DNA from: Prevotella sp. P5-108
GTDB taxonomy: Bacteria > Bacteroidota > Bacteroidia > Bacteroidales > Bacteroidaceae
Length of the DNA: 64,000 nt
Assembly (NCBI RefSeq): GCF_002251385.1
Contig: NZ_NPJJ01000043.1
Location: forward strand, 186,001 to 250,000
Direction of reading: 5' to 3'
Shown here: one piece after another, positions 1-11,313 of the stretch
How positions within the stretch are numbered: the first letter of the stretch is position 1
How the letters are laid out: each line of letters begins with the position of its first letter
Program-made: the position numbers and the translations under genes
Notes under the pieces: generated by a model
What the model saw: the letters and a program-made list of their open reading frames with translations, nothing else
Databases searched by the model: none
What the model was told of the DNA's origin: nothing

Positions 1-341
1 GTGAAGAAATTCTTTTCCTTGTCGACAAAGTCCACCACATACTCTTCGGGTATCATTTCGCCATTTACCCGGATACGTTCTCTGAAATCTACCAAATGCG
101 GAGATGTATATAGTCCGACATTATATCCCATAGCTTGCAATATTGCAGCAAGCGTATGAGAACAAGAACCTTTACCGTTAGTTCCCGCAATATGAATAAT
201 CTTATAGTGCTGATGCGGGTGACCAAAGTGTTTGTCAAGCGCATGAGTATTATCCAGACCTTCTTTATATGCAGATGCACCCACATGTTCGAAAACAGGG
301 GTGCATTCATATAGATAATTAACAGTTTCCCGATAGTTCAT
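1..341 (-). CDS. folC: Folylpolyglutamate synthase / dihydrofolate synthase, N-terminal part
   Basis: Adds glutamate to (dihydro)folate in the cytoplasm. Only the first ~113 codons are present; the gene runs off the left edge. The translated start carries the Mur-ligase-type P-loop HIAGTNGKGS (residues 50-59) followed by GLYTSPHLVDFRERI, both hallmarks of FolC. Start ATG is the complement of 339-341, six bases after the dnaJ stop, so it is the last visible gene of an ABC-F, grpE, dnaJ, folC run on the minus strand. Whether it also has dihydrofolate synthase activity cannot be told from this part. Confidence 0.93.
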   Translation of the reverse strand, partial: MNYRETVNYLYECTPVFEHVGASAYKEGLDNTHALDKHFGHPHQHYKIIHIAGTNGKGSCSHTLAAILQAMGYNVGLYTSPHLVDFRERIRVNGEMIPEEYVVDFVDKEKNFF

Positions 342-347
342 AACACC

Positions 348-1496
348 TTAACTGAAATAGTTTTTGAACTTGTCAAAAATCGATTTCTTAGTACTTGCGT
401 CTCCTTTGAAATTATCACTGTCACGCATACTTTCAATTGCAGCGCGTTCCTGCTTACTCAAGGCTTTCGGAACATAAACACTGATATTGACAACCAAGTC
501 GCCATGACCTGTTCCATATCCTTGTACATGAGGCAGTCCCTTCCCGCGCAAGCGCAGTGTCTTACCTGGCTGGGTACCAGGCTCAATCTTGATTTTTACT
601 TTACTTCCTTCAATAGTAGGGATTGAGACTTCACCACCAAGTGCAGCTGTAGGAAAATCGAGCAGAAGGTTATAGATGACATCTTGACCGTCACGGACGA
701 ATGTATCGTTTTCCTCTTCTTTGATGTAGACTTGAATATCGCCGTTTATTCCATTATGTGGACCGGCATTTCCTTTACCAGAGACATTTACGACCATTCC
801 TTCTGCGACTCCTGCAGGGATGTTGATTTCAACGACTTCTTCGCCTTTTTCGACGCCGGTGCCGTTACATGCCTTACATTTATTCTTGATAACAGAACCC
901 TCGCCATGACATGTTGGGCAGTCCGTTTGGGTCTGCATCATGCCCAGCATCGTACGAACTGTTTTTACGACATAGCCTCGACCTTGACAAGTCGGACAAG
1001 TCGTATTGCCACTTCCATCCGCGGCGCCTGTTCCATGGCAATGGCTGCATGTAATGTCCTTCTTTACCTTGAACTTCTTTGTTACGCCTGTCGATATCTC
1101 CAGAAGCGAAAGCCTTACAGTGAGTCTCAAGTCAGTACCCCTGTATTGCGGACGACCTCCACCGAATCCACCAAAGCCGCCGGCATGTCCTCCAAACACA
1201 TCGCCAAACATAGAGAAGATATCATCCATAGAGAATCCTCCACCGAATCCTCCGGCACTTCCGAATCCGCCACCAGGTGCGTTAAATCCGAACTGGTCGT
1301 ATTGTTGTCTCTTCTGTGAATCGTGAAGAACATCATAAGCCTCTGCCGCTTCTTTGAATTTTTCTTCAGCTTCAGCATTATCTGGATTTCTGTCGGGGTG
1401 ATACTTTATAGCCAACTTACGATAAGCGGCTTTAATCTCGCTTTCAGTTGCGTTTTTGCTAACGCCCAGCACCTCATAATAGTCGCGCTTTGCCAT
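348..1496 (-). CDS. dnaJ: Chaperone protein DnaJ
   Basis: Hsp40 co-chaperone that stimulates DnaK ATPase and delivers unfolded proteins. All type I domains are visible in 382 residues: J domain with the HPD triad at 33-35, a Gly/Phe-rich region (~75-118) with repeated GGFG, four CxxCxGxG zinc repeats ([32 protein letters not shown]) and the C-terminal substrate domains. Length is normal. It lies 19 bases after grpE, a common pairing, and just before folC. dnaK is not in the window. Confidence 0.98.
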   Translation of the reverse strand: MAKRDYYEVLGVSKNATESEIKAAYRKLAIKYHPDRNPDNAEAEEKFKEAAEAYDVLHDSQKRQQYDQFGFNAPGGGFGSAGGFGGGFSMDDIFSMFGDVFGGHAGGFGGFGGGRPQYRGTDLRLTVRLSLLEISTGVTKKFKVKKDITCSHCHGTGAADGSGNTTCPTCQGRGYVVKTVRTMLGMMQTQTDCPTCHGEGSVIKNKCKACNGTGVEKGEEVVEINIPAGVAEGMVVNVSGKGNAGPHNGINGDIQVYIKEEENDTFVRDGQDVIYNLLLDFPTAALGGEVSIPTIEGSKVKIKIEPGTQPGKTLRLRGKGLPHVQGYGTGHGDLVVNISVYVPKALSKQERAAIESMRDSDNFKGDASTKKSIFDKFKNYFS

Positions 1497-1515
1497 ACGT
1501 TAATATAATAATGTA

Positions 1516-2091
1516 TTAATCGCCAACAGCAACTTTGGCATGTCGTATCACTTTATCGTTCAGCATATAGCCAGTCTGGGTACAGTCAACGACCTTACCC
1601 TTCTTGTCATCGCCCATACCAGGGACTTTGGCTATAGCTTCATGGAAATCCACATCAAAATCAGAGTTTTCCGTTTCAATGCGCTTAAGACCAAGCCCTT
1701 CGAGAGTCTTATGCAGCTTCTGGTCGATAAGTTCCCAGCCTTCTTCAAGAGCCTCTTTAGTTTCTATTTTGGTAGCATTGGTTATAGCTCTTTCCATATC
1801 ATCAAGAACAGGAAGAATTGCAGTGATAACCTTTTCTCCACCATTAAGAATCAATTCAGCTTTCTCTCTGATGGTACGTTTCTTATAATTCTCGAATTCG
1901 GCCAAGGTACGCAGATATTTGTCTTTAGTTTCGGCCAGTTCCTTATTAAGAGCATCTAAAGATTCTTTTGCATCTTCTTCAGAACTCTCTGTTGAGGTAT
2001 TCTTAGAGTCATCAGCAGCCTGAGAAGAGATGGTATCTTTAGCCTCTGATGACGTTTCTTCGTTAACTTTGTTTTCTTTTACTTCACTCAT
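1516..2091 (-). CDS. grpE: Nucleotide exchange factor GrpE
   Basis: Nucleotide exchange factor for DnaK. The 191-residue protein has an acidic, Ser/Glu-rich disordered N-terminus (~1-50), a long helical segment (LNKELAETKDKYLRTLAEFENYKKR region) typical of the GrpE dimerisation coiled coil, and the C-terminal beta domain with FHEAIAKVPG and the end VIRHAKVAVGD. It lies between the ABC-F gene (48-base gap) and dnaJ (19-base gap) on the same strand. I did not find a convincing own promoter in the short upstream gap. Confidence 0.97.
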   Translation of the reverse strand: MSEVKENKVNEETSSEAKDTISSQAADDSKNTSTESSEEDAKESLDALNKELAETKDKYLRTLAEFENYKKRTIREKAELILNGGEKVITAILPVLDDMERAITNATKIETKEALEEGWELIDQKLHKTLEGLGLKRIETENSDFDVDFHEAIAKVPGMGDDKKGKVVDCTQTGYMLNDKVIRHAKVAVGD

Positions 2092-2139
2092 AATACTTAT
2101 CTTTTATTACTTTTGGAATAACAAAAAGCATGCCAAACA

Positions 2140-3780
<1,641 letters not shown>

Positions 3781-3795
3781 TTATAATTTAGTGTG

Positions 3796-3826
3796 CAAAG
3801 TTACAAAAACTCTTGGGTAGAACAAA
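3796..3826 (-). promoter_or_regulatory. Bacteroidota-type promoter for the ABC-F, grpE, dnaJ, folC run
   Basis: On the minus strand a TAACTTTG -7 box (complement of 3796-3803) lies 19 bases downstream of a TTTG -33 box (complement of 3823-3826). This is the canonical spacing. The ABC-F start is ~30 bases downstream. Confidence 0.8.
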
Positions 3827-3904
3827 ATATATATGCTCGTTTTTTATAACGCCCCACATGCAACGTGTTAAAAACGACCACAAATCCCATTCGGTCAGCA
3901 CTTG

Positions 3905-6733
3905 TCATTTTGCCAATGCCAGCTTTAAGTATTTTGAAGTATATCCTAATTTGCAATCTGCCACTTGTTCGGGAGTTCCGGTTACGAGCACCCTGCCTCC
4001 GTTTCGACCACCTTCAGGACCCATATCGATTATATAATCAGCCAATTTAATGACATCAAGATTATGCTCGATAATTATAACTGTATTACCCTTGTCGACA
4101 AGTTTCTCTATTACATTCATTAATATTCGGATGTCTTCAAAATGCAATCCGGTAGTTGGCTCATCCAATATATACAGAGTTTTTCCAGTATCCCGTTTAG
4201 CCAACTCGGTTGCGAGTTTAACACGCTGGCTCTCTCCACCAGAGAGGGTAGTGCTTGACTGTCCCAACTTGATATAATCCAGTCCGACGTCTTGCAGCGT
4301 CTTGATTTTAGGCAAAATTGATGGAACGTTCTCAAAGAACTCTACCGCCTGGCCTATGGTCATATCCAAAACATCTGCAATGGACTTGCCCTTATATCTT
4401 ACCTCTAGAGTTTCACGATTGTACCTCTTGCCATGGCAGGTCTCGCATGGCACCATCACATCTGGCATGAAGTTCATTTCTATTGTTTTATATCCATTTC
4501 CTCCACAAGTTTCACATCTGCCGCCTTTGACATTGAATGAGAAGCGACCGGGCTTGTAACCACGAATCTTGGCTTCGGGGAGTCCCACAAACAAGGTGCG
4601 GATATCGGAGAATACACCGGTGTAAGTCGCTGGGTTGCTTCGCGGTGTACGACCAATGGGGCTTTGGTCTACGGTTACCACTTTGTCCAGGTATTCCAAC
4701 CCTTCAATAGAAGAGTAGGGCATAGGCTTCTTTAATGCCCGATAAAAGTGATGCGCCAATATGGGTTGAAGAGTCTCGTTTACCAGTGTAGATTTACCGG
4801 AACCACTGACACCGGTAACAACTGTAAGGACACCAAGAGGGAACTCAACATCAACATTTTTCAGATTGTTGCCAGTACATCCGTGCAATACCATCGCCTT
4901 GCCATTAGGCCGACGACGTTGAGCAGGTATCTGTATACTCTGGATTCCATTCAGATAATTGGCCGTGATTGTATCGCGGTGAAGCATTTCTTCGGGCGTA
5001 CCCTGAAACACCACTTGGCCACCCTTTCGCCCAGCTTTGGGACCGATGTCAATTATCCAATCAGCCGCTCTCATCATATCTTCATCATGCTCGACAACGA
5101 TTACAGTATTCCCCAGATCACGCAGTTCTTTAAGCGAATTGATGAGCCGCTGATTATCACGCTGATGAAGGCCGATACTTGGCTCATCAAGGATATACAG
5201 AACATTGACAAGCCTTGTTCCGATTTGCGTGGCCAGCCTTATGCGCTGGCTTTCTCCACCAGAGAGGGTTGCCGACTGACGATTAAGCGACAGATAGTCA
5301 AGGCCCACATTTAATAAAAAACCAACACGTGTACGTAGTTCTTTTATTATTTCGCTGGCTATTATTTTTTGATTTGTCGACAGGCCCTCAGCCATATTAG
5401 ATAGCCACTCTGCCAATTCATTCAAATCCAGATTGGCGACTTCAGAGATATTCCGGTCGCCAATCTTGTATGAGAGGGATTCCCTTTTGAGTCTTAATCC
5501 ATGACACTCGGGACATACGTTTGTGGCCAGGAACTGTTCAGCCCACTTTTGTCCTGCCGATGTGTCATCATTATCCATGATGTCACGCAGATATTTGATG
5601 ATACCATCAAAGGTGACAAAGTAATCACTCGATGTATGAACCACTTCTTTAGGAATTTTCAGGTTTTCCATTGTTCCATAGAGAATTTCGTCCATGGCTT
5701 CCTGTGGGACATCACATACGGGCGTCTTCAAGTTACAGTCGTATTTTTGCAGGATAGCATCAATCTGCCAAAATACCATTTGGTTCTTATATTTGCCTAA
5801 GGGAGATATTGCTCCATCACGGATAGACAGCTTGTCATCGGGTATTACCTTGTTTAAATCTATTTCGTTGACCACACCCAAACCTTTGCATCGCGGGCAG
5901 GCGCCTTCAGGAGAATTAAACGAAAAGATATTTGGAGCCGGTTCACCATACGACAACCCGGTTACAGGGTCCATAAGACGCTTGGAGTAATTCTTGATGC
6001 TATTATCGTGTTCGTCAAAAATCATTAGCGTGCCGTCGCCTTGGCGCATCGCTATCTGCACACTTTTCTTGAGCCGTTCGTCGTCTTTACCACGTACTTT
6101 CAGTTTGTCGACAACCACCTCGATGTTATGATTCTTGTATCGGTCAACCTTCATGCCACGCTCAATCTCCTTTATCTCTCCATCTACGCGTATATAGAGG
6201 TATCCTTTACGCCGCATACTTTCAAAGAGTTCGCGATAATGTCCTTTGCGTTGACGGACCAAAGGGGCGAGGATAAAGATACGATGGTCGATATACTGGT
6301 CAAGTATCATTTCCAGCACCTGCTCCTCTGTATATTTTACCATCTTCTCTCCCGACAAATAACTATATGCCGTACCAGCCCTTGCATAAAGCAGACGCAG
6401 ATAATCGTATATTTCGGTAGTAGTTCCGACCGTTGAGCGGGGATTCTTGTTGGTGGTCTTTTGCTCAATGCTGATTACAGGGCTTAAACCGGTAATTTTA
6501 TCCACGTCGGGGCGTTCTATATTGCCCAAAAAATTGCGTGCGTATGCCGAAAAGGTTTCGATATATCTCCGCTGACCCTCTGCATATATGGTATCAAAGG
6601 CCAACGAAGACTTGCCAGAACCCGACAAGCCTGTTATTACTGTGAGTGAGTTGCGGGGAATTGTGACATCCACATCCTTGAGATTGTGCACGCGTGCCCC
6701 CCATACATTTATAGTTTCTTTCTTATCTTTCAT
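3905..6733 (-). CDS. uvrA: UvrABC excision nuclease subunit A (first copy)
   Basis: DNA damage recognition subunit of nucleotide excision repair. From the chosen ATG the protein is 942 residues, as usual for UvrA. NBD1 has GLSGSGKS (35-42), LSGGESQRIRLATQIG and LYILDEPSIGLHQRD; NBD2 has GVSGSGKST, LSGGESQRVKLATEL and LYILDEPTTGLHFED. Zinc ligands appear as CPRC, CPEC and the CETC...CETC module in NBD2. The UvrB-binding insert after Walker A is retained. A GTG 45 bases further upstream (6778) would extend the gene into its neighbour by 26 bases; the ATG at 6733, beginning MKDKKETINVWGARVHNLK, fits the family better. A second full-length uvrA lies at 38072-40885. Confidence 0.97.
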   Translation of the reverse strand: MKDKKETINVWGARVHNLKDVDVTIPRNSLTVITGLSGSGKSSLAFDTIYAEGQRRYIETFSAYARNFLGNIERPDVDKITGLSPVISIEQKTTNKNPRSTVGTTTEIYDYLRLLYARAGTAYSYLSGEKMVKYTEEQVLEMILDQYIDHRIFILAPLVRQRKGHYRELFESMRRKGYLYIRVDGEIKEIERGMKVDRYKNHNIEVVVDKLKVRGKDDERLKKSVQIAMRQGDGTLMIFDEHDNSIKNYSKRLMDPVTGLSYGEPAPNIFSFNSPEGACPRCKGLGVVNEIDLNKVIPDDKLSIRDGAISPLGKYKNQMVFWQIDAILQKYDCNLKTPVCDVPQEAMDEILYGTMENLKIPKEVVHTSSDYFVTFDGIIKYLRDIMDNDDTSAGQKWAEQFLATNVCPECHGLRLKRESLSYKIGDRNISEVANLDLNELAEWLSNMAEGLSTNQKIIASEIIKELRTRVGFLLNVGLDYLSLNRQSATLSGGESQRIRLATQIGTRLVNVLYILDEPSIGLHQRDNQRLINSLKELRDLGNTVIVVEHDEDMMRAADWIIDIGPKAGRKGGQVVFQGTPEEMLHRDTITANYLNGIQSIQIPAQRRRPNGKAMVLHGCTGNNLKNVDVEFPLGVLTVVTGVSGSGKSTLVNETLQPILAHHFYRALKKPMPYSSIEGLEYLDKVVTVDQSPIGRTPRSNPATYTGVFSDIRTLFVGLPEAKIRGYKPGRFSFNVKGGRCETCGGNGYKTIEMNFMPDVMVPCETCHGKRYNRETLEVRYKGKSIADVLDMTIGQAVEFFENVPSILPKIKTLQDVGLDYIKLGQSSTTLSGGESQRVKLATELAKRDTGKTLYILDEPTTGLHFEDIRILMNVIEKLVDKGNTVIIIEHNLDVIKLADYIIDMGPEGGRNGGRVLVTGTPEQVADCKLGYTSKYLKLALAK

Positions 6734-6752
6734 CGGTCTGAAGATATCTTCT

Positions 6753-7460
6753 TTAATGTTCGGTTTCGATGTAATCACGCATGAGATTTACATCCTTCTT
6801 GATATTGAATACGCGGCCGTCTGCACCACGTGCCTTGACGACGCAGTAGTATGTTCCGGTTTTCATATCCTTTCCTTTGAATGTGCCGTCCCAGCCACCT
6901 GCCGGATCATTCCATTCATACAGTTTCTGGCCCCAGCGGTTGATAATAATAGCCTTAAACTCTACAATACTCTGATATCCAGGCTTGGCGCGATAGATAT
7001 CATTTATACCATCTCCATTGGGAGAGAAAGCGTTTGGAAATTCGAGTTTGCTTTCGTAGACGGTTACCGTGAAGCGGGCCTCACGCCAATAGTCAGCTTC
7101 GTATCTGACCGTGTCTGCCCCGAGGGTAAACACTGTGTAGCATACCACATGATTGACTCCCGATTCGGCAAATATGTATTCTGTATCTTCTTCATATCTC
7201 ACAAGATATGGCTCATTCTCTTTACCTTCTTTGAAGAAGCGCCATTCGTAATGCGCCGTCCATCCATCCGCATCAGAGGGGTTGAGCTTGAAGGTCGCTT
7301 TTATAGGCGCCGAACCGGAGAAATAACTATCCGTACTCTCGTTGCCAGCAGCATCTGTAAATACAACCGAAGGGGCGATTGATGGCATTCCTGGTGTAGC
7401 ATAGACGGGACCAAATATGCCAAGTGTTAGCAATAAAAAAACTAATTTTGCTATCTTCAT
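6753..7460 (-). CDS. Secreted protein with gliding-motility-associated C-terminal domain (type IX secretion signal)
   Basis: 235 residues with a signal peptide (MKIAKLVFLLLTLGIFGPVYA). Residues ~20-140 look like a PKD/Ig-like fold (FKLNPSDADGWTAHYEWRF). The C-terminus (~145-235) matches the gliding motility-associated C-terminal domain: FPNAFSPNGDGINDIY, then INRWGQKLYEW, GGWDGTFKG and TGTYYCVVKA. In Bacteroidota this domain (type B CTD) directs export by the type IX secretion system. It ends 20 bases before the uvrA ATG, so it probably shares its transcript. Much shorter than most carriers of this domain, so it is close to a minimal version. Specific function unknown. Confidence 0.85.
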   Translation of the reverse strand: MKIAKLVFLLLTLGIFGPVYATPGMPSIAPSVVFTDAAGNESTDSYFSGSAPIKATFKLNPSDADGWTAHYEWRFFKEGKENEPYLVRYEEDTEYIFAESGVNHVVCYTVFTLGADTVRYEADYWREARFTVTVYESKLEFPNAFSPNGDGINDIYRAKPGYQSIVEFKAIIINRWGQKLYEWNDPAGGWDGTFKGKDMKTGTYYCVVKARGADGRVFNIKKDVNLMRDYIETEH

Positions 7461-7485
7461 TGTGTATGAACTTAAAAATAGATAG

Positions 7486-7493
7486 CAAAGTTA
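7486..7493 (-). promoter_or_regulatory. -7 box of promoter for the secreted protein and uvrA
   Basis: Complement reads TAACTTTG, 26 bases before the ATG at 7460. No good TTTG is seen at the usual -33 distance. Confidence 0.55.
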
Positions 7494-7536
7494 ACAAAAA
7501 GTTTAGAGTTTTGGGAGTGAAGTAATAGTTTTTTTG

Positions 7537-7544
7537 TATTTTTG
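7537..7544 (+). promoter_or_regulatory. -7 box for the LysM/periplasmic-binding gene
   Basis: TATTTTTG, 25 bases before the ATG at 7569. A TTTG lies 23 bases upstream (7510-7513), longer than usual. Its position argues against translation starts at 7542 or 7548. Confidence 0.6.
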
Positions 7545-7568
7545 CAAATGGAAATAATCATAAAGATA

Positions 7569-8924
7569 ATGAATAAACGTTTGTTACGCTATATTTTGCT
7601 GCCCATGCTCCTTATGGCGTGTGCCGTCTGCGATGCCCAGATAAACAATTGGCAAGACTTGTACAAGGCCAAGAAGAAAGATACCATCTATGGCATTGCC
7701 CATAAATACGGCATCACCGTTGACCAGCTGATGGAGGCCAATCCTGACATGAAAAAGGACGGCTATCAGTTGAAGAAGGGCGACATTGTGTTCATCCCCT
7801 TTGTATCACAGCCCAAAGAGGTACAGCAACCATCCAAGAAGAGCACCGAGAAAGACATCGATATACGCTCGAGAGCCATTAGAATAGGCATGATGCTGCC
7901 TCTGCACAATGTTGATGGCGACGGCAAACGCATGACTGAGTATTACCGAGGTTTCCTTTTGGCATGCGAGCAGATGAAAGCCCAAAATATCTCAGTTGAT
8001 ATCCACGCATGGAATGTACCGATAGATGCGGATATACGCCAGACTTTGCTCGACAAGGGCGCCCAGAATTGTGATATCATCTTTGGCCCGCTGTATTCCA
8101 ATCAGGTCAAGTATCTTGCCGAATTCTGCAAGACATATAAGATTAAGATGGTTATCCCATTTTCCATCACTGGCGACGAGGTGAAACACAATAGCCAGAT
8201 TTTCCAAGTTTACCAGTCGCCCGAGCGTCTCAACGAGAAGGCTATCTATGCCTTTATGGAACGTTTCCCCAAGCACCACGCCATTTTTGTAGATTGCAAT
8301 GACAGCACCAGCAAGAAGGGCATTTTCACATTCGGTTTGAGAAAGCAGCTGGATAGCAAAGGCATCAAGTACAGCATTACCAATATCAAATCATCTGAAC
8401 AGCAGTTCGGTAAGGCATTCAGCCGTACTCTCCCCAATGTAGTTGTACTTAATTCGGGACGGTCTCCAGAACTTAATGTTGTTTTTGCCAAACTCAATGG
8501 TCTGAAGATGACAGCACCCAATGTCCAGATTTCCGTCTTTGGCTATACTGAGTGGCTTATGTACACCAAATACAATCTTGCCAATTATTATCAGTTTGAT
8601 GCATATATCCCTACCACTTTCTATTACAATCCTTTGTCCGAATCGACCCAGCAGATAGAAGCCCTTTATCGACAGTGGTTCAAGACCGAGACCATCCAGG
8701 CACTCCCCAAGTTTGCCTTGACCGGTTACGACCATGCCATATATTTCATCAATGGATTGCACAAATACGGACAGAGCTTTTCCGGAACAAAAAAGCAACA
8801 AGTCATGAAACCCGTTCAGACCCAGTTGCACTTTGACAAGAACACTAACGGAGGTATGGAGAATGCCTGTTTCCAGTTAATTCACTATAAAAACGAACAA
8901 ACGATAGAATCTATAACATATTAA
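7569..8924 (+). CDS. LysM domain fused to a periplasmic-binding-protein-like receptor domain
   Basis: 451 residues. A signal peptide ending in the MACAVCDAQ region is followed by a LysM peptidoglycan-binding domain (~40-85: DTIYGIAHKYGITVDQLMEA, LKKGDIVFIP) and then a type I periplasmic-binding fold from ~105 to the end (IRIGMMLPLHNVDGDGKRMTEY, IIFGPLYSNQVKYLAEF, HAIFVDCNDS). This layout suggests a cell-wall-anchored sensor or binding protein rather than an ABC transporter component, since no permease is nearby. ATG 7569 is chosen because earlier in-frame starts overlap the promoter. The stop overlaps the next ATG (TAATG), so the two genes are translationally coupled. Ligand unknown. Confidence 0.85.
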   Translation: MNKRLLRYILLPMLLMACAVCDAQINNWQDLYKAKKKDTIYGIAHKYGITVDQLMEANPDMKKDGYQLKKGDIVFIPFVSQPKEVQQPSKKSTEKDIDIRSRAIRIGMMLPLHNVDGDGKRMTEYYRGFLLACEQMKAQNISVDIHAWNVPIDADIRQTLLDKGAQNCDIIFGPLYSNQVKYLAEFCKTYKIKMVIPFSITGDEVKHNSQIFQVYQSPERLNEKAIYAFMERFPKHHAIFVDCNDSTSKKGIFTFGLRKQLDSKGIKYSITNIKSSEQQFGKAFSRTLPNVVVLNSGRSPELNVVFAKLNGLKMTAPNVQISVFGYTEWLMYTKYNLANYYQFDAYIPTTFYYNPLSESTQQIEALYRQWFKTETIQALPKFALTGYDHAIYFINGLHKYGQSFSGTKKQQVMKPVQTQLHFDKNTNGGMENACFQLIHYKNEQTIESITY

Positions 8925-9667
8925 TGAAGAAGTTATATTTGATTTTAAGTTTAGCCATGATGCCGTTTCTTTCCGTCATGTCGCAGATAGGCGAACATCG
9001 GAACGATTTCACATTGGGCGTCAATGGCGGATATATCCTGAGCAATGTCAGTTTTACCCCTAAGGTGACTCAAGGTTATCATGGCGGCCTTACAGGTGGT
9101 TTGTCCATACGCTATGTATGCGAAAAATATTTCAAGACCATTGCTTCAGTATATGCGGAGGTCAACTATTCGCAGTTGGGATGGAAGGAGGATATTCTCG
9201 ACATCAACAACCAGGCTGTAATCAATCCCGTCACAGGATTGGCAGAAAACTATAGCCGTACGATCAACTATGTACAGGTCCCCATATTGGCCCATTTGGC
9301 ATGGGGAAAGGAATACAAGGGCGTCAGTTTCTTTGTGAATTTGGGTCCACAATTTGGTTTCTACCTCAGCGAGAAGACCAAAAGCAACTTTAATGTTAAG
9401 GATTGCAATATGGATGACCGTGTTTCCACTGTTGTTGCACAAGACACAATGGCCGTAGAAAACAAGTTTGATTATGGCATTGCCGTCGGAGCAGGCATGG
9501 AGTACACCGTACCCAAGGTAGGACATTTCCTGGTAGAGGCCCGATACTACTATGGACTCGGCAACATATACGGCGACTCCAAGCGCGATTACTTTGGCAG
9601 CTCCAACTTTGGCAATATAATCATCAAGGCTGCTTATCTGTTTGATATAACCAAAACCAAAAAATAA
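8924..9667 (+). CDS. PorT-like outer-membrane beta-barrel protein
   Basis: 247 residues with signal peptide (MKKLYLILSLAMMPFLSVMS). The mature part alternates Gly/aromatic strands (FTLGVNGGYILSNVSF, GGLTGGLSIRYVCEKYF, VYAEVNYSQLGW, GVSFFVNLGPQFGFYL, FLVEARYYYGLGNIY), as in the outer-membrane beta-barrel/PorT family. It is coupled to the LysM receptor gene by a TAATG overlap, so the pair may act together at the envelope. Assignment to type IX secretion PorT itself is not justified; many PorT-like barrels have other roles. Confidence 0.8.
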   Translation: MKKLYLILSLAMMPFLSVMSQIGEHRNDFTLGVNGGYILSNVSFTPKVTQGYHGGLTGGLSIRYVCEKYFKTIASVYAEVNYSQLGWKEDILDINNQAVINPVTGLAENYSRTINYVQVPILAHLAWGKEYKGVSFFVNLGPQFGFYLSEKTKSNFNVKDCNMDDRVSTVVAQDTMAVENKFDYGIAVGAGMEYTVPKVGHFLVEARYYYGLGNIYGDSKRDYFGSSNFGNIIIKAAYLFDITKTKK

Positions 9668-9672
9668 TAATT

Positions 9673-11223
9673 ATGTTTGAAGGACAACCTAAAGGTCTTT
9701 ATGCGTTGGCTCTTGCCAACACTGGCGAGCGATTCGGTTATTACACCATGCTTGCCATCTTTGCCCTGTTTATGCAGGCTAAGTTCGGATGGACAGAGTC
9801 ACAAGCCGGACAGGTTTATGCCATATTCCTGGCAGTAGTTTATTTTGCTCCGCTCTTTGGCGGTATGATAGCCGACAAGATTGGCTATGGCAAGTGCGTA
9901 ACCATTGGTTTTGCCACAATGTTCCTCGGCTATCTGGGTCTTGCCATCCCCACAGAGGCCGATACTATCGGACAGATTTCCATGTTTGGCGGACTGGCTT
10001 GCGTGTCATTGGGTACCGGCTTGTTCAAAGGCAATCTCCAGGTATTGGTAGGTAACCTCTACGACGACCCCAAGTACTCATCACGTCGTGATTCGGCCTT
10101 CAGCCTTTTCTATATGGCTATCAATATCGGTGCAATGTTTGCCCCCTCAATGGCTAAATGGATTACCAACGTATATCTGTCTCACTATGGCTTCCAATAT
10201 GACGCAGCAAGCACTGACCCCAGTTATCTCCAGGCCCTCTCTGGCGCATACGGTCTTTGCTTTGGTGTAGCCTGTGTATCTCTGATTCTGTCAGCAGTCA
10301 TCTATTTTGCCTTCCGCGGATGGTTCAAGCATGCCGATGTCACTGCCAAGCAGGCCAAGGAGCAGGCTGTAGCTGTAGAGGAGTTGACTCCCAAGCAGAC
10401 CAAAGACCGCATCGTGGCATTGCTGCTCGTCTTTGCCGTGGTTATCTTCTTCTGGATGGCATTCCACCAGAACGGTTCGGCTCTTACATTCTTTGCGAAG
10501 AAGTATACCGACCTGACTGTTAGCGGCACTATGCGCATCGGATTCAACATCTTCAGTCTGGCTCTTATCGCCATCTCTGTTTATACCGGTTTTGCAACAT
10601 TCCAATCCAAGTCTACTCGCAGTCGTGCTATCTGTGGTGTCGCTACCGTTCTGCTGCTCTCTGGAGCCTACGCTCTCTATGCAGTAATGGACAATCCTAC
10701 ATACGCACAGCCATCAGACTTCCAGCAGTTCAATCCTTTCTTCGTAGTAGCACTCACCCCATTCAGCATGGCATTCTTCGGCGCTCTTGCCAACAAGGGC
10801 AAAGAGGTTAGCGCGCCAACCCGTATCGCATGGGGTATGCTTGTGGCCGCTCTTGGATTTGGCGTCATCACCATGGCATCTACCGACCTTATTTCGCCGA
10901 TGTCATTGGGCGACAAGACCCAGAGCATACTGTCTCCAGGATGGCTCATCTCTACCTACTTTACCCTTACACTGGCAGAGCTGTTGCTGTCGCCTATGGG
11001 CATCTCATTTGTTTCCAAGGTTGCACCTCCTAAGTATAAGGGCCTTATGATGGGTGGATGGTTTGTTGCCACAGCCATTGGTAACTACCTGAGCTCAATC
11101 CCATCTATGTTGTGGAACAGAATACCACTGATGTACAACTGGGGTATCCTCATCGCGCTTTGTCTCGTCAGCGCATTGGTAATGTTTGCATTGCTCAAGA
11201 AGCTGAAGGAAATGACTGCATAG
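9673..11223 (+). CDS. POT/PTR family proton-dependent oligopeptide transporter
   Basis: 516-residue inner-membrane protein with ~12-14 hydrophobic segments. The N-terminus GERFGYYTMLAIFALFMQ contains the POT ExxER-type signature region, followed by FGGMIADKIGYGK and, around 150, FYMAINIGAMFAPSMAKW, the PTR2 motif. It imports di/tripeptides with protons. It begins 5 bases after the PorT-like gene and is followed by a strong terminator, so it closes this operon. Confidence 0.93.
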   Translation: MFEGQPKGLYALALANTGERFGYYTMLAIFALFMQAKFGWTESQAGQVYAIFLAVVYFAPLFGGMIADKIGYGKCVTIGFATMFLGYLGLAIPTEADTIGQISMFGGLACVSLGTGLFKGNLQVLVGNLYDDPKYSSRRDSAFSLFYMAINIGAMFAPSMAKWITNVYLSHYGFQYDAASTDPSYLQALSGAYGLCFGVACVSLILSAVIYFAFRGWFKHADVTAKQAKEQAVAVEELTPKQTKDRIVALLLVFAVVIFFWMAFHQNGSALTFFAKKYTDLTVSGTMRIGFNIFSLALIAISVYTGFATFQSKSTRSRAICGVATVLLLSGAYALYAVMDNPTYAQPSDFQQFNPFFVVALTPFSMAFFGALANKGKEVSAPTRIAWGMLVAALGFGVITMASTDLISPMSLGDKTQSILSPGWLISTYFTLTLAELLLSPMGISFVSKVAPPKYKGLMMGGWFVATAIGNYLSSIPSMLWNRIPLMYNWGILIALCLVSALVMFALLKKLKEMTA

Positions 11224-11242
11224 GCAGATAGATTATTTACTA

Positions 11243-11282
11243 TTAAAGGCTGATTTCTAAACGTATAGAAATCAGCCTTTAA
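11243..11282. terminator. Rho-independent terminator, bidirectional
   Basis: Perfect 17-bp stem (11243-11259 with 11266-11282) around a 6-base loop, with A and T runs in the arms. It separates the transporter gene from the converging small membrane protein gene. Confidence 0.9.
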
Positions 11283-11313
11283 TTATATCTACAGGGCAAA
11301 GATAGATGCTTGC

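Noticed and set aside
6588-7382. 264-codon plus-strand open frame across uvrA and the secreted protein gene
   Set aside because: Spans the junction of two well-supported minus-strand genes; no domain seen.
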